From positions 124,001 through 188,000 of the forward strand of contig JAKEKT010000024.1 in assembly GCA_021495925.1 (NCBI GenBank): DNA of 64,000 bases. The letters run 5' to 3'. Position 1 is the first letter of the stretch; every line of letters starts with the position of its first letter. Of the stretch, positions 35,775-47,007 are shown in pieces. The notes below the pieces were generated by a model, which saw nothing but the letters and a program-made list of their open reading frames with translations, made no database searches and had not been told where the DNA came from. Position numbers and translations under genes: made by a program. Origin of the DNA: Diplodia intermedia (taxonomy: Eukaryota; Ascomycota; Dothideomycetes; Botryosphaeriales; Botryosphaeriaceae).

Positions 35775-38730
35775 ATGGATCATCTTCCCACCTTCAAGCC
35801 CGGGACTGGGTCATATCCGAAGGTGCCATACTTACCCAACGATGATGACGTGTACGACGGCAATACCTTCGAGGGTTACCCGGAGCGGCAGGGGTGGTCG
35901 AGCAGCTTGCTCTTTGCCGGCGACTTCCGACAAGGGCGCGACCTCGGCGACGCGGCCGCTTTCTTGCAGAAGTGGCTGTACTTTGGCCTGCTGAACGAAC
36001 TGTCGCTCGTCGGGTCCATCTTCGGGCGCAAGATCTTCCGCAACGAGAAGTTCGTGCAGGACAAGGAGAGCAAGAAAGAGAAGGATAAGAGAGAGAAGGA
36101 CGGGGAGGAAAAGCCGAATGGGGAGGGCGGCAGTGGCAGCAGTGGTGGCAAGATCGTGTCGACGAAGAAGCTGGAGAAGCTGCTGAAGAAGAGAGTGGAC
36201 GACTTGAAGCTCGTGATGGACAATCAGCGCGAAAAGCATATGCTGCGCCTGGAAAAAGCGCTTGCGACTGCATGCGCGCTATCCGAAGCTCTTGCCGTGC
36301 TGCGCCGGTCCAAGCCTGATGAGTGTCCCTTGCCGTTCGAAGTCATCCTTTCGATCAAGGTGCTCGGCCGCGCCGTCGACGACGCACTCAAGGACGAGGC
36401 GCTCGCAGAGGAGGCGCGTGACTGGGGCCTACGCCCTATCGCGGTGGAGCGCATGCGCGAAGATGGCTGGTGTCCGCGAGAAGTGTCCCTGGTCAACACG
36501 TTCCTGTCCGAAACGTCGATGTTTTGCGCGTCATACATGAAGCGCGACTCCACCAAGGAGCAAGGGGTAGAGCATACGCAGTGCAACGAGTTCGAGTGTC
36601 AGGCAAACCAGATAGACGAGAACGCTTACACGACCCGGCATCGCGAGGAAGACTGCAAGTGCGATTTTTACCACGTCGACGAAGAAAAATTGCAGCAAAT
36701 GATCAGAGACGAGCGCATCCCTTATGTCGAGATGAAGCCGGTCAAGCTGGAAGACGAGACGAAGACGCTGCATGTTGAGCTCAAAAGCCATAAGGACTCT
36801 CTCATTGAGTATCATAGGGGTATTGTCATATTCTCACATGTCTGGTCAGACGGTACGTATACGCGTGACAAAGTGATCCCTGGATCTTGAAGTAATGATG
36901 CACAGGGCTCGGAAACCCGAAGCAAAACGCACTTCCCATGTGCCAGATACAATACTTCTACAACATCCTGCGGGATGCCCCGTGGTGGGACGTACAGACA
37001 AAGGAGAGTCAAGAGAAAGGGGCCCCAGGACGGTACAAGGACCGTCAGATCAAGCAGTCCGGGCTAAGTATACCCAAGAGCATCCGCGCGCCCATCCGCG
37101 AATTCTTCGGCCGGTCCGTCCGCATCTGGCTGGACACGCTGTGTGTGCCGGTCGAGGGCGAGACCAAGAAGATGGCCATAACAAAGCTAAAGCGCTACTA
37201 CGCCAACGCCGACATGACCGTCGTGCTGGACGCCGAGCTCCTGCGAATCGAGCACAAAAGGTGCACCGAGGGCGAGATCCTGCTCCGCATCGCCCTCTCC
37301 GGCTGGATGCGGCGCTGCTGGACGTACCAAGAAGCCATCATCGCCTCGGGCCGCCTCCGCGTCCTCTTCGCCGACGGCTACTACGACCTCCCCGACGTCG
37401 TCGGCTTCATGCGGCAGCTCAACAGCGTCGCGCCGCACCTCCTGTCGCAGAAGCAGCAGCAGCGCTCGCAGGACCTCCAGGAAGCCGTCCGGTACTCCGC
37501 CACCGCCGCCGCCACCGCCGTCGACATCTACCGCAAAGGGCTCTGGCTGCTCGACCCGGCCAAGGCCCTCGCCAACGCCCTCTCGGGCGGCCGCACCGTC
37601 GTCAACCTCGGCCCCTACGTCGACAAAGCCGAAAAGATCTTCAACCCCGCGGACCCCTTCGTCTTCCTCCCCGCGCCCGCCCGCCTCGCCGCCGACACAA
37701 AGTCCTTCTTCGCCGGCATCACCGCCATGTGGGCCGAGCCGCCATCATCATCGTCCGCGGACGGCGACGACGAGATTCTCCTCCTCCAGAACCACGTCCA
37801 CCGCATGGTCGCCGCGTGGGAGAGATCTCGCCTGCGCCACCGCCGCACGACCAGCCACGCGCGCGACCGCCTCCTCGTCAACTTCGTCTTCGCCTGCGCC
37901 AAGTCGCGGCGCGACTTCCGCGTCCTGCAGCGCGTCCTGGACGTTTTTCTCCCGGCGACGACGGGGGGGCGCGACGGACGTTTCCGCGCTTGGTTGTGCT
38001 GGAGCAGCCGGCGCTGCCGGCCGGGCTGCTGTTCGTGCGAGGGCCCAAGATGGGGCCCGAGAGGGGGTGGCGCTGGGCCCCGGCGGATGTGCATGTCGCG
38101 AGCGTCGAGGACGATGCGGTGGCGCGGTGCTGCGTGCTGGGTGTCGGCGGGAGCGGCGTGGGGGAGGGGGAGGGGAAGAAGCGGGCGAGGTTTGTGACGC
38201 CCGGGCTGCTGCCGGTGTCGAAGGATCTGTTTGCGGCGGCGAAGGAGGGCGTGGCGGCGTATTTTGATGATGGGAAGGCGGATGGTGCTGCTGCTGCTGT
38301 TGGCGGGCGGGCGGCTGCTGAGCCGGCGTTGAGGATGACGGCGGAGGGGTCGCTGAAGTTGAAGAAGCCGGGGTTTTTGGTCAGGGAGCGGCTGGGGCCG
38401 GGGGATGTCCAGTTTTACCTGCGGGATGAGGCGGCGGAGAGGAGTTATCTTGTTGTTTTGGACTGGAGCTCGACGCCGCCGGGTGTGACGGCCGAGTGTT
38501 TGGCAGACGTTGGGCCGTCGATAGCGTTGGTTCTGCGTCGTGAGCCGGAGAATGGCACTATTGAGACGGCTGCATTACTCATAGATGTAGCTGGTGCTGA
38601 AGTGGTTTGTACGGGACTGTTCGTTTGCAGGGCATTGGTGAAAAAGGGGAAGCGGCCCAGCTCTGATACTGAGACGACACTCGTCACGAGGTTGAGAGCG
38701 CCGGATGATCAGGATTGGATAGTCTCATAG
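35775..38730 (+). pseudogene. HET-family protein with a frameshift at a G7 tract
   Basis: Two exons, with an intron at 36853-36905 (GTACGT...CACAG). Exon 1 starts MDHLPTFKPGTGSYPKVPYL, carries a Lys/Glu-rich and GSGSSGG linker and ends IVIFSHVWSDG. Exon 2 continues LGNPKQNALPMCQIQYFY, SVRIWLDTLCVPVEGETKK and LLRIALSGWMRRCWTYQEAI, the HET-like blocks of a recognised fungal subfamily. The frame runs to DVFLPATTGG (about 37968), then the conserved sequence moves to another frame: PRLVVLEQPALPAGLLFVRG, GWRWAPADVHVASV, down to DDQDWIVS and the stop at 38730. One base short in the G run at 37963-37969 explains the shift. It could be a true null allele, a length-variable tract or an assembly error; otherwise the gene looks intact. 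Confidence 0.75.
37963..37969 (+). repeat. G7 homopolymer at the frame break of the HET-family gene
   Basis: Upstream coding is in one frame, downstream coding in another; a G8 tract would join them. No convincing intron fits here. Confidence 0.6.
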
Positions 38731-39020
38731 GCGGAGGTAAGCGAATGGGCACATGGATCTTTTGCTTACTTGCTAAATGTTGGAAGGGGACGTGACGACA
38801 GAGAAGGTAAATGGAACAACACTGGCCCCCATGAGACGGAAAACCCGCTGGAAGTGGCATGACGGAACGAGTCTCAAATTTATATCATTCAAGGTCGTAA
38901 ATGTCCCTTCTAATTTCTTCAAAGCTATGTTCCGTTTGTATAGCTCCATACATTTTGCAACGAGTGAGTTCATACGTCATGAGTCGTCGTCGTATCTTCC
39001 GTGAAATGCGCTAACAGCAG

Positions 39021-40554
39021 CTATGGTCGTGCTTTCCCCTCTGCCTTCTCAGTTTTCTGCTCGGGTCCATCTGCTTCCGACATCTCCGCTTTCAAATTTT
39101 CAATTTGCTTCTCAAGCATTTCCGGCAGCTTTCCCGATGCTTCCTTTGTTCCCTCCGAAGATGTCGCATAGAGCAGGGACAGTAGAGAAGCGACCCAAGT
39201 CTCCTTCAGATATGCAAAGCTAAACCCATCGGTAAGCTCTGCAATACGCGTCGAGATGCTTGCATCCGTTGCGAGGTCTGGGTTGTCGGCAAACTTCGCC
39301 CTCCACCAGTCGCAGTAGCGGATGCGTTCCTCAAGAGACGGGTTCTTGAAGCGGTACTTCCGGTCGAACCGCGAGGGACGCTTGGAAAGACCTGGGTCGA
39401 GCTTGTCCACTGCGGTTCCGTCAGCCTGTTTCCGGTCCCAAGTACTCGAAAGTGTTCAACTTACAGTGATTTGTCGAGCCGATCATCAGGATCCCGTCGT
39501 TGTTCTCGAGCCCATCGATCTCGTTGAGGAAGTACGACCTCACTTCATCCTTGACCAAAGAGTCCACGTCCTCGAACAACAGCAAGCACGGCGCCGTCCG
39601 CCTCGCCTTGTTGAAGATCTGACGCACCGAATGCTGGGGCCCATTCCCCCGCTGCGCAAACGTTTTCACATACAGAGTCGGGACAGGATCCGGCCTCGTC
39701 ATGAGCGTCTTCATGATGGCCTTCACAGTCATCGTCTTCCCATTGCCGGGGGTGCCGTGGAAGATGAGCCCGCGCTTCCAGGGGGTGCCGAAGTGGGCGT
39801 ACTGCTCGCGCGCGCCGAAGAAGCCGACGACGTCGCGCATGATGGACTCCTTGGTCTCGGGCTCGAGGATGATGTCGTCCAGCTCGACGTCGCGGACCGC
39901 GTCCTCCCACAGCTCCTTGTCCTTGCGCCAGCGGCCCTGGTCGAACACCCACACCTCGTTGTGGCTCTGCTCCGCCCACCGGTTCGCCGCCAGCAGCAGC
40001 GCGTCCGTCGCGGCCGAGTTGCCCGTCCGCACGTCTTCTTCGTCCGCTCCCGCCTGCCTGAGCACCCAGAACCGCAGCTCCGGCTGGCAGAACATGTAGC
40101 TCTGCGCATCCGCCGCGTACACCAGGAATGACTCCCCGCCCCACACGTAGTCGTACACCCCGAACGACACCGCGTCGCGCAGCTTCCCGCCCACGTCTCC
40201 CTCTCCCTTCGCACCCACCCGCCGCGCCGGCGGATCGTACGCCCGCGTGCGCAGCAGCGGCACGGGGCTGCTGCTGTCGTCGTCGTCGGCGGCGGTGGCG
40301 CGCGGCGTCGCGGTGGCGTGGCCGGCTCTAGCGTAGCCGAGCAGGTCGCACGTCGTGGAAGCGACGTGGTGCGACGGGTAGGCGGCGCGCAGGGCGGACT
40401 GCAGGACGGTGTCGGTCGAGAGGCGCGGGCAGGACGTGTGCGAGTGGAAGGCGGAGAAGATGGATGTTTCCGGGGCGGTGGTGGTGTTGGCTGCTTCGCC
40501 CGATGCTCCCCCGTGGAGGGGGAGGGCGCCGGTGAGGAATGAGGTGTCGCCCAT
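39021..40554 (-). CDS. AAA+ ATPase, fungal BCS1/spastin-like group
   Basis: Two exons, with an intron around 39410-39465 (GTAAGT donor, CGCAG acceptor), about 490 residues. The ATPase core has Walker A GTPGNGKT (about residues 268-274), Walker B LLLFEDVD (about 324-331), the second region of homology NNDGILMIGSTNH-LDKLDPG and arginine fingers in KRPSRFDRKYRF. The N-terminal half (VYDYVWGGESFLVYAADAQS, NEVWVFDQGRWRKDKELW) is typical of a large fungal family often annotated BCS1-like. I see no BCS1-type transmembrane or mitochondrial import segment, so a BCS1 role should not be assumed. The tail is Glu/Lys-rich. It lies convergent with the HET-family gene (291 bp gap). It is likely a chaperone-like remodelling ATPase; the substrate is unknown. 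Confidence 0.9.
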
Positions 40555-42053
40555 GGCTGGGCTTGTCGAGGGCTGGCAAGCTGTGGCTGGGGGAGAACGG
40601 GGGGTTATATAGTGGGTTGTGCAGAAGGTTGTGGTGAAGTTGCGCTAGTGTAGTTTGATATCTGGGCTGTTGCCTGACGTGTCGACTTACTGGTGGGACG
40701 TTTAGGCAGCAGCTGTCTCAACTCTGGCTGTGGGCCTTGTTGACGGTTGTAATTGGTTTCTAACATCGACCGATCACTCAGGTGCATGAGGCGGTGTCCA
40801 GCGAAGAATTTCTCAGCAATCCCATTGGATGACTGAGCTACGACCTCTGGATCAGGAGTGATCGACTTCGCCACGTACGAGCCACGACGCCTTCACCTAG
40901 TCATGTTGTCCTCCATTAACTGAACAATAGAGTCCGCCGGAGTACGCAATCGACCTAGGTGATCAGAAAGCAAACCCGTGGTCTCTTTATTTCCATCACT
41001 AAGGCCTGAGATAATGAAAAGCTGGGCTTCAGCCCTCCATGGGTAACTTCATAGACGATATGATTATGAAAAAGGGGTGGATATATCTATAAACCTCGTC
41101 CTCGAGTTGTAGACAAGCAAAAGGCAGGTTAATGTAGCTTGTGCACAGCATCGTCGGTCAAGTGTTATCAACATCCTTATCTTGAGATAAACTTGATCAA
41201 TTTTGAGATAAACCGAGGTGTTCGCGGAAGGATGCGAAGGATGCGCTATTGCGCTGAGCATTACTGCATGCAGAAGCGGCCTGGGAACACAAGGCGGGGT
41301 TAGCAAGGGTTCGACGTTTTATGAGAACCGCAACTTCCATCTGCTGTAATCAGAGTCTTTCGGAATATTGCACAGGACAATGTTTCCCGTATTGCTCCTC
41401 TTTGCAACTGCTGTGCAAGCCAAGCTTGGCAGTCTTGGGAGCGTCGTAGGATGAGGTGTTGCGCTCCAGGGAGCGTATGATGTCGTTGTGGTAGGCGACC
41501 GCTTGACCGAGTATCCGAATGGTGAGCGAGACCGCACGTTTCCACTCTCTATGTGTTTCCGCTGATCGCAGGATAGTCACTGTGCTTTATCACCAAATAA
41601 CCTCCACTAGAGCGAGACATTCACGCCTTCTGAAAATGCGCTCGCCGCGGCGTGGAAATTTGTCTGGGACGCATCGGCGCACGGTTCGACGGGCCCAATC
41701 CAAGAATGCTATCCAGACTACCAGTTTCCTGCGGCAAGTAGGCCATCTCGACTTAACTCTCAGCGCAATTGTTTGGTGCTAGACAAGCTACTGTTATAGA
41801 GGGGTTTACGTCGGGATTCCCCGAGCTGGACATGCAGACACCAAAGGACCCGAACGCTGGCACCAAACGAGGCATCTTCTAAGTGCCCTGAGTAGAAACC
41901 CAGAAGATAGATTTAGCCTTATAGGAGTATCTTGTTGGTGATAACACCTGCAGCATTGTCCATTCACCCATCCAGGGCTCCACCCATCCAATGGGTTGCC
42001 AGTAATTCACCCAGGCGCTCCCAGACAACTGTCAACTCCTTTGTAAGGGCGAT
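40555..42053. other. Intergenic, no supported gene
   Basis: Contains the AAA ATPase promoter. At 41170-41215 a GAGATAAAC motif is repeated next to a near-palindrome (TTATCTTGAGATAA). A minus-strand open frame at 41350-41580 (MTILRSAETHREWKRA...) is protein-like but has no family and no neighbouring exons I can support. Confidence 0.35.
40605..40611 (-). promoter_or_regulatory. TATA box of the AAA ATPase gene
   Basis: TATATAA on the minus strand, 51 bp upstream of the ATG at 40554. Confidence 0.5.
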
Positions 42054-44450
42054 TTATCGCGATCCCAAAGCGCTCACAGTACCCTCCACTCCAAATCCTA
42101 CATGTACTGAGTCCAGCGAGTCCGCTGCATCGTTTGCCCGAGCATGAACGACGCCGAAGCGAAGCTTTGCTTTTGCGATATCCTCGGCAAGGGGCTGACA
42201 CCCGGTTGTGCGATTTCCAACCACATCTTTGATCTATATAGAAAGGTTAGCCACTGACCCTTCTTAGACCATAAGCACGGTGAGCGAAGGACTCACATCG
42301 TCATTCTGCGTCGTACAAATAACTGTCGAAACGCTCAAGTCATAGGTGACGCCGTTAGATCGGAGCGCGTAGACGCCAATGCAGACAGTGAAAAATGAGC
42401 TGAGTATCGCGATACCATAGGCGATGACGAGATTACGCGGCTCGTAGGTGTATACTGTGATTTCGCGTAGGCTATGCACCGGCCGGTCCACTTGCGTGCT
42501 GTTGTCTATTTGTCAGTGGGACTGCCTGTGTTGAGAGATCCGAGGTACTAACCTGAAGTAGTCATCAGTCATGAGGTTCAATGTAACGTTCTGACTGAAT
42601 TCCTCGATCATGTCCTTCAGCGACTTGTTGGAGGCTACAAGCGTCCTGTTATCCTCGCCGAGGATATTGATGAGCATTGAAGAGTATTCTTTTGAGCCTG
42701 TGAGCACCGTTGCTTGGATTTCTGATAAGCGCAAAGTCCCCCCATCATCCCTGTCCTTCCAGTAACCGATATAACCTAGTAGGTTTTTGACCACACCTTT
42801 GAAGAGCGCTGTGTAAAGGAATGTGTTGAGATTCGCTAGTTGGTCCGACTTATCATAGGCAAGGGCATACCCATAGTACGTAACAGCGTCGTTAGCCTTG
42901 TTGAGAAAACCTGTGTGGGCCACTTAGACGGTTTGCTCAGCAAGACTGTTTGTAATATTGACTTCCCACGTCATATTGGACCAATCACATGTGAGGAAGG
43001 TCGAGGTCGAGGCTACTTCGTCTTCCGGTGAGCTTTGGTGAGCGACGGCTATCCAGAGTTCGTTTGAAACTCCTTCCGTGTACCCGCTGTCGTCGAATCC
43101 ATGTGCATTGGTAGCATCATTCTCATCCATACCTCGGAAAGGAATCACTCCGTAATACCCGATTTGTTCGTCTTGAGAGTAGTTGTACGAATATGAGAGA
43201 TTGCCGAAATCGACCCCAGTTATGTTAAAAGCATATGTGCCATCACCTGGTCCGAGGTAACCCCGGGAGTGAAGAGCGGCTATCACGGTGCTCCGAGCAA
43301 CTTCGGCGGAGGATTCCCTGCAGGATAGCTTTGGGGCTATAAAGTTAACGGAATATGTCGAATTTTCGGCCAGGACAGGCCGCTTGATGGGGAAGACCTC
43401 TCCCATGGTAGCTGTCGACAATATTAGCTGTGTAAAGCGTGGAGATACATCAGCAAAATTTAGCCCATCATGACCGTGATGGCCGTCGCGTTTTAGATCC
43501 ACTAGCTTCTGGATTGGCTCTATTATGGAATCAGGAGAAGTGGACGAATAGTTTAGTGGAAGATATTGCGGTATCCACGGGATCGGAACTGATGAAGTCA
43601 GAAGGTCTGGTATGGAAGCCGTCTTAGTCGTAAGCGTGGCGGGTGTTACTAGTGCGATCAGTGGTATACACCTAAACATGATCATCAGTGCTATTTCTGC
43701 GCTGAAGGCTGGAAGAGACCCACCATGTAACGAGCGCAAGTAGAGTCAAGGTCTTCATTTTAGAAAGCATTTCCAGATTAAGGAATGAGATCAGCGTCTC
43801 ATTGACAGCGAAGGCAGCATCGATGGCCTGGATGCTGAGGTATTTACGACGCAAGGTACCCCAAAGCACTTGCACGCACGCAAGCTGAGCGGAAGCACAG
43901 AGACAACATTTTGCCAGGAACGCGAAGGCGTTCCCAAACCTAGTACGATTTTCAGTCAATACCTTGGGAAACACATCGGGTTGTACTACCGCAGTGCGTA
44001 TTGTTGTTTGCCAGTACTCCCGACCGCTTGGTCGTCCAACCAATGGTAGTAAAAGTGATGGCCGATGCAGAACCCCACACCAGCTAGAAAAGTGGCTGCA
44101 ATCAACGCAGTCAATCTCCAGTGGATGGTGGCTGAGGAAGGGCCGGGGCTTTTCTGCGGAGACCTGCGCTTATTGGTGGAGCATCGAGGCATCGGTGGAT
44201 CGCCACCAGCCTGAGAGGATGCCATCTCATTCGCTGGCTGAGAGTTCCTTGAAGAAGGGCGATACAGAGGTGAGGATGGAGAAACAGACGAAGCTCGCAG
44301 GTGATGCAATTCGAGTATTGATGATCGATCTCTGTCCGTCCAGAAAGATGCTCGACTGGAAAGGACAGACGGGGCCGCAGCGGCACCTTGCCCCTCTGAC
44401 TGCTGCGCTTGCATTGTTATTGGCTGTTCCCTGTTAGCAGAGAAGTACAA
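42054..44450 (-). pseudogene. Large fungal multi-pass membrane protein with an in-frame TAA
   Basis: Multi-exon gene of the large hypothetical membrane-protein family often mis-named formylmethionine deformylase-like. Exon junctions give LTALIAATFLAGVGFCIGHH, YYHWLDDQAVGSTGKQQYAL joined to RFGNAFAFLAKCCL, then LALVTW joined to CIPLIALVTPA. A long glycosylated ectodomain follows (SYSYNYSQDEQIGYYGVIPF). The last part has ITVYTYEPRNLVIAYGIAIL and GVYALRSNGVTYDL, then a final exon ending VEGTVSALGSR at 42054. All introns have normal sites. The frame is interrupted only by TAA at 42926-42924, between NSLAEQTV and VAHTGFLNKAND; the same frame continues on both sides. CAA-to-TAA would explain it. 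The start could be 44450 or 44414. Function unknown. Confidence 0.8.
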
Positions 44451-45334
44451 AGTCAGCGATACCAGGACGTACTTTCAAGTATGTACTTTATGAATTGCCT
44501 GAGTGATCCCAAAAGTCGAAGTCGGTCGAGAACGACCGCAACCTAAAGATGGCTGTAGAGCGCTTTTGTGGGCGAGTTGAGAGACAGCGAGGCTGGAGGA
44601 AGTTGTGTGCGGTTGCACCAATCTACAAGGTCATTGTGTTCCTATAATAGCATGCTGCTCAGCCTCATAACCCACCTCTCTCTGAATGTGACACCGTAGC
44701 ACGACAGGCGGAAACTATTTTGGCCTTTGAGATTGGGACGAGAAATCTATTCTTACAACCCCGTCCCTGTACTTCCATGCATGTGAGAAAACAATCCTCT
44801 AAGCCAAGTACGCGCATCGGGAATGTGAAGTGGTACAAACCATTTTGAGCATTCGATGGACCAAATCGCGTAACGATTACTTGTGTGGGTGAGGGCCGGA
44901 TTGTATTTTCTGGGCTCACCCATCCACTAATAGCTCTGGCCTGTCCATCACAACTGAAGTTCCTGAAGGCCACCAGTCTCCATCATCGCTCACACTCTAC
45001 CCGGAGATCCAGTCCAAAACCGGACCAGCCCGTTGACGGGTGCCGTTTGACTAGGCAGGTATGGGTCTCCTGTTTTGAGTAGAAGATGAATTTGGAATTG
45101 GAAGATAAATTTGCTCATGGCCTTCTCTGAATTTTTCTACAGTAGATTTACGTCCAATTCTCCATGCTCCAAGAGATTCCCGTAGCGAGGAGAAAGAACA
45201 ACAGATACCACTCCATAATACAACCGTGACAACGTACACCCGTGACAACGTAAAACAGTGACACAAGAGCCTTCAAGCAAGCCCGCAATCCGTCGCACCA
45301 CCCACTACCCCTCTACACTCAGCACACGCAGCCC
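44451..45334. other. Intergenic, no gene seen
   Basis: Upstream of the membrane-protein gene and downstream of the MOSC gene. Contains a short tandem repeat at about 45224-45254; no supported coding sequence. Confidence 0.4.
45224..45254. repeat. Short tandem repeat CCGTGACAACGTA
   Basis: Two near-identical copies of CCGTGACAACGTA(C/A)A lie head to tail about 100 bp beyond the stop of the MOSC gene, with a further GTGACA just after. Nothing suggests a role. Confidence 0.5.
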
Positions 45335-46441
45335 CTACTTCATCGGACTGACGAAGTAGTGATCATTCGTCGTCTCGGTAACCTCGAACCTCATCCCCAC
45401 CTCCACGACCCCCTCGTCCCTCGGCGCGCACAGCATGCCAAAGCTGGGCTTGAACCGCATCCCCTCATCGATCCTCCTATACTTCATCAACTCATTCCAC
45501 GGCTGCCGCGGGTGCTTCTCCGCCGTATCCGGATCCACATTCGGCACCTGACACCTCAAGCACCGACAAACCACATCCAACTCCAGCCCACCCCCACCCC
45601 CACCCCCCAACCTCAGCGTCTTCCACCCATCCTCATCCCACGGCACATGGCCCCCGACCACGACATTCGGCCTGAAGCGCTCGACATCGACCTCCGCCTC
45701 GCCGGCCCGCGCCAACCGCGCGTTCAGCTCCGCGAGGCTCGCCAACGAGCTGACCTGGACGGGCATCATGTCGGCGAAGTTGGTGGCCTGCTCGCGGCCG
45801 AGCGCGGCGGGGGCGCCGGCGCCGCGCAGCACGCGGGGCGTGGGGCCCTTGTACAGCAGGCGCAGGTGCGCCTCCTCGACTCCGAGGAAGCGCGCGAACG
45901 CTTGCGTCAGCGCGGGCGGGTACTCCCAGCCGTCCGTGTGCTGGGCCCAGATGACGTTGCCGGCGCGCAGGGTCGCGTTGGCGCTGAGCCAGGCGGGCGA
46001 GGGGTGGGCGGGGATCGTGATCTTGCTGCCCGGCTCGTTCTTGATGGAGATGGTGAGGGTGTCGGCGGCCCGGTCGACGGCCGTCTCGATGAGGGTGAGC
46101 CGCGGGTTCGTGCGGATGGTGAGGAACTCGCGTGTGGGTAGCGAGATGAACATCCATTGCCGGTCGAGGTCGAGCCCGGTGCGGAGGAGCTTGGCGGATG
46201 GGACGGTGATGCCGCGGCAGGATTTGATCGGGTAGATGCGCAGGCTGACGATTGAGTCGGCGGGGGGCAGCGGTGGTGGGGATGGTGGCTGGCCGGGGGA
46301 GCGCTCGCCGGCGTTGCGGCCGAGGTAGCGGAGGAGGAAGAAGGCGGTCGGCAGGATGATGAGGAGGGCGGAGGCGAGGAGGGGGATGAGCGAGGGGTTG
46401 GCCTCGACGAGCGGCTTTGGCTTTTCTGGCATTACGTCCAT
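45335..46441 (-). CDS. MOSC-domain protein, mARC-like (molybdenum cofactor)
   Basis: A single exon of 368 residues from the Met at 46441; an in-frame Met at 46597 would add a basic, possibly mitochondrial leader. A membrane anchor lies near the N-terminus (SLIPLLASALLIILPTAFFL). The MOSC N-terminal beta-barrel starts VSLRIYPIKSCRGITVPSA with GLDLDRQWMFI; MOSC proper follows with TNFADMMPVQVSSLASLAEL and VDVERFRPNVVVGG. The molybdenum-ligand Cys sits in VCRCLRCQVPNVDPDT, and the tail FKPSFGMLCAPRDEGVVEVG is typical. Relatives (mitochondrial amidoxime-reducing component) reduce N-hydroxylated compounds with Moco and cytochrome b5. The N-terminal anchor suggests outer mitochondrial membrane or ER; the substrate is unknown. 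Confidence 0.92.
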   Translation of the reverse strand: MDVMPEKPKPLVEANPSLIPLLASALLIILPTAFFLLRYLGRNAGERSPGQPPSPPPLPPADSIVSLRIYPIKSCRGITVPSAKLLRTGLDLDRQWMFISLPTREFLTIRTNPRLTLIETAVDRAADTLTISIKNEPGSKITIPAHPSPAWLSANATLRAGNVIWAQHTDGWEYPPALTQAFARFLGVEEAHLRLLYKGPTPRVLRGAGAPAALGREQATNFADMMPVQVSSLASLAELNARLARAGEAEVDVERFRPNVVVGGHVPWDEDGWKTLRLGGGGGGGLELDVVCRCLRCQVPNVDPDTAEKHPRQPWNELMKYRRIDEGMRFKPSFGMLCAPRDEGVVEVGMRFEVTETTNDHYFVSPMK

Positions 46442-47007
46442 GGCTGGTGATGAACCGGGAATTTTTCTGAGAATGCTTTGGCTTCGGAGTCGGTACTTTG
46501 CGTGTCCTGGGCGGCCGAGGTTCAATGGGTTTTGAGCGTTGCGAAAAACGTGCGGCAAGCCTTCAATTCCGAAGTCAGGTGGGCGCAGACATCCCAAGGA
46601 ATGTTTGCTGCTGCTACGGAGAGAATGAAAAGTTGCGGGGCGAAGGCTATGATGATATGTCGAGAGCTCGGCATGGACTAGCGGGATGAGTCAGCACCGC
46701 CGGATGGCCCCGCAATGCCATCGCGCCATCACCTGCAATTGGATGGAAACTACCTTATCATGCCGTCTGCATTTTCAATGGTTGAAGAAAAGGGCAGGTC
46801 TAGACTGGTGTGGTCCCCGCGAGTATCACGTTTTTTGCATTACGCAAGCAGCGCAGTCTGGTCCACAACAGCAACACGATTTCAAAGACGTATGTTTGAA
46901 ATCCATGATAATCCCTCTTGTCTTGTATATCTCGTAACTCGTAACTAACCACCCACCCAAGAACAACGCCATTGCCCCATCCCTGCCAGTCTCACTCCAT
47001 GCCATAC
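46442..47007. other. Intergenic, no gene seen
   Basis: Upstream of the MOSC gene; contains its possible alternative start (46597) and the 3' flank of the bleomycin hydrolase gene. Confidence 0.4.

Noticed and set aside
36895..37955. First part of a 611-codon plus-strand open frame
   Set aside because: Upstream of the G7 tract this frame is Arg/Pro-rich noise; the real protein uses another frame there. Only the downstream part is genuine.
39021..40554. Calling the AAA protein the mitochondrial Bcs1 translocase
   Set aside because: No transmembrane helix or import region of Bcs1 type is visible; the sequence fits the broader fungal AAA family.
41350..41580. Minus-strand frame starting MTILRSAETH
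   Set aside because: Protein-like but isolated, with no promoter, neighbouring exon or known family.
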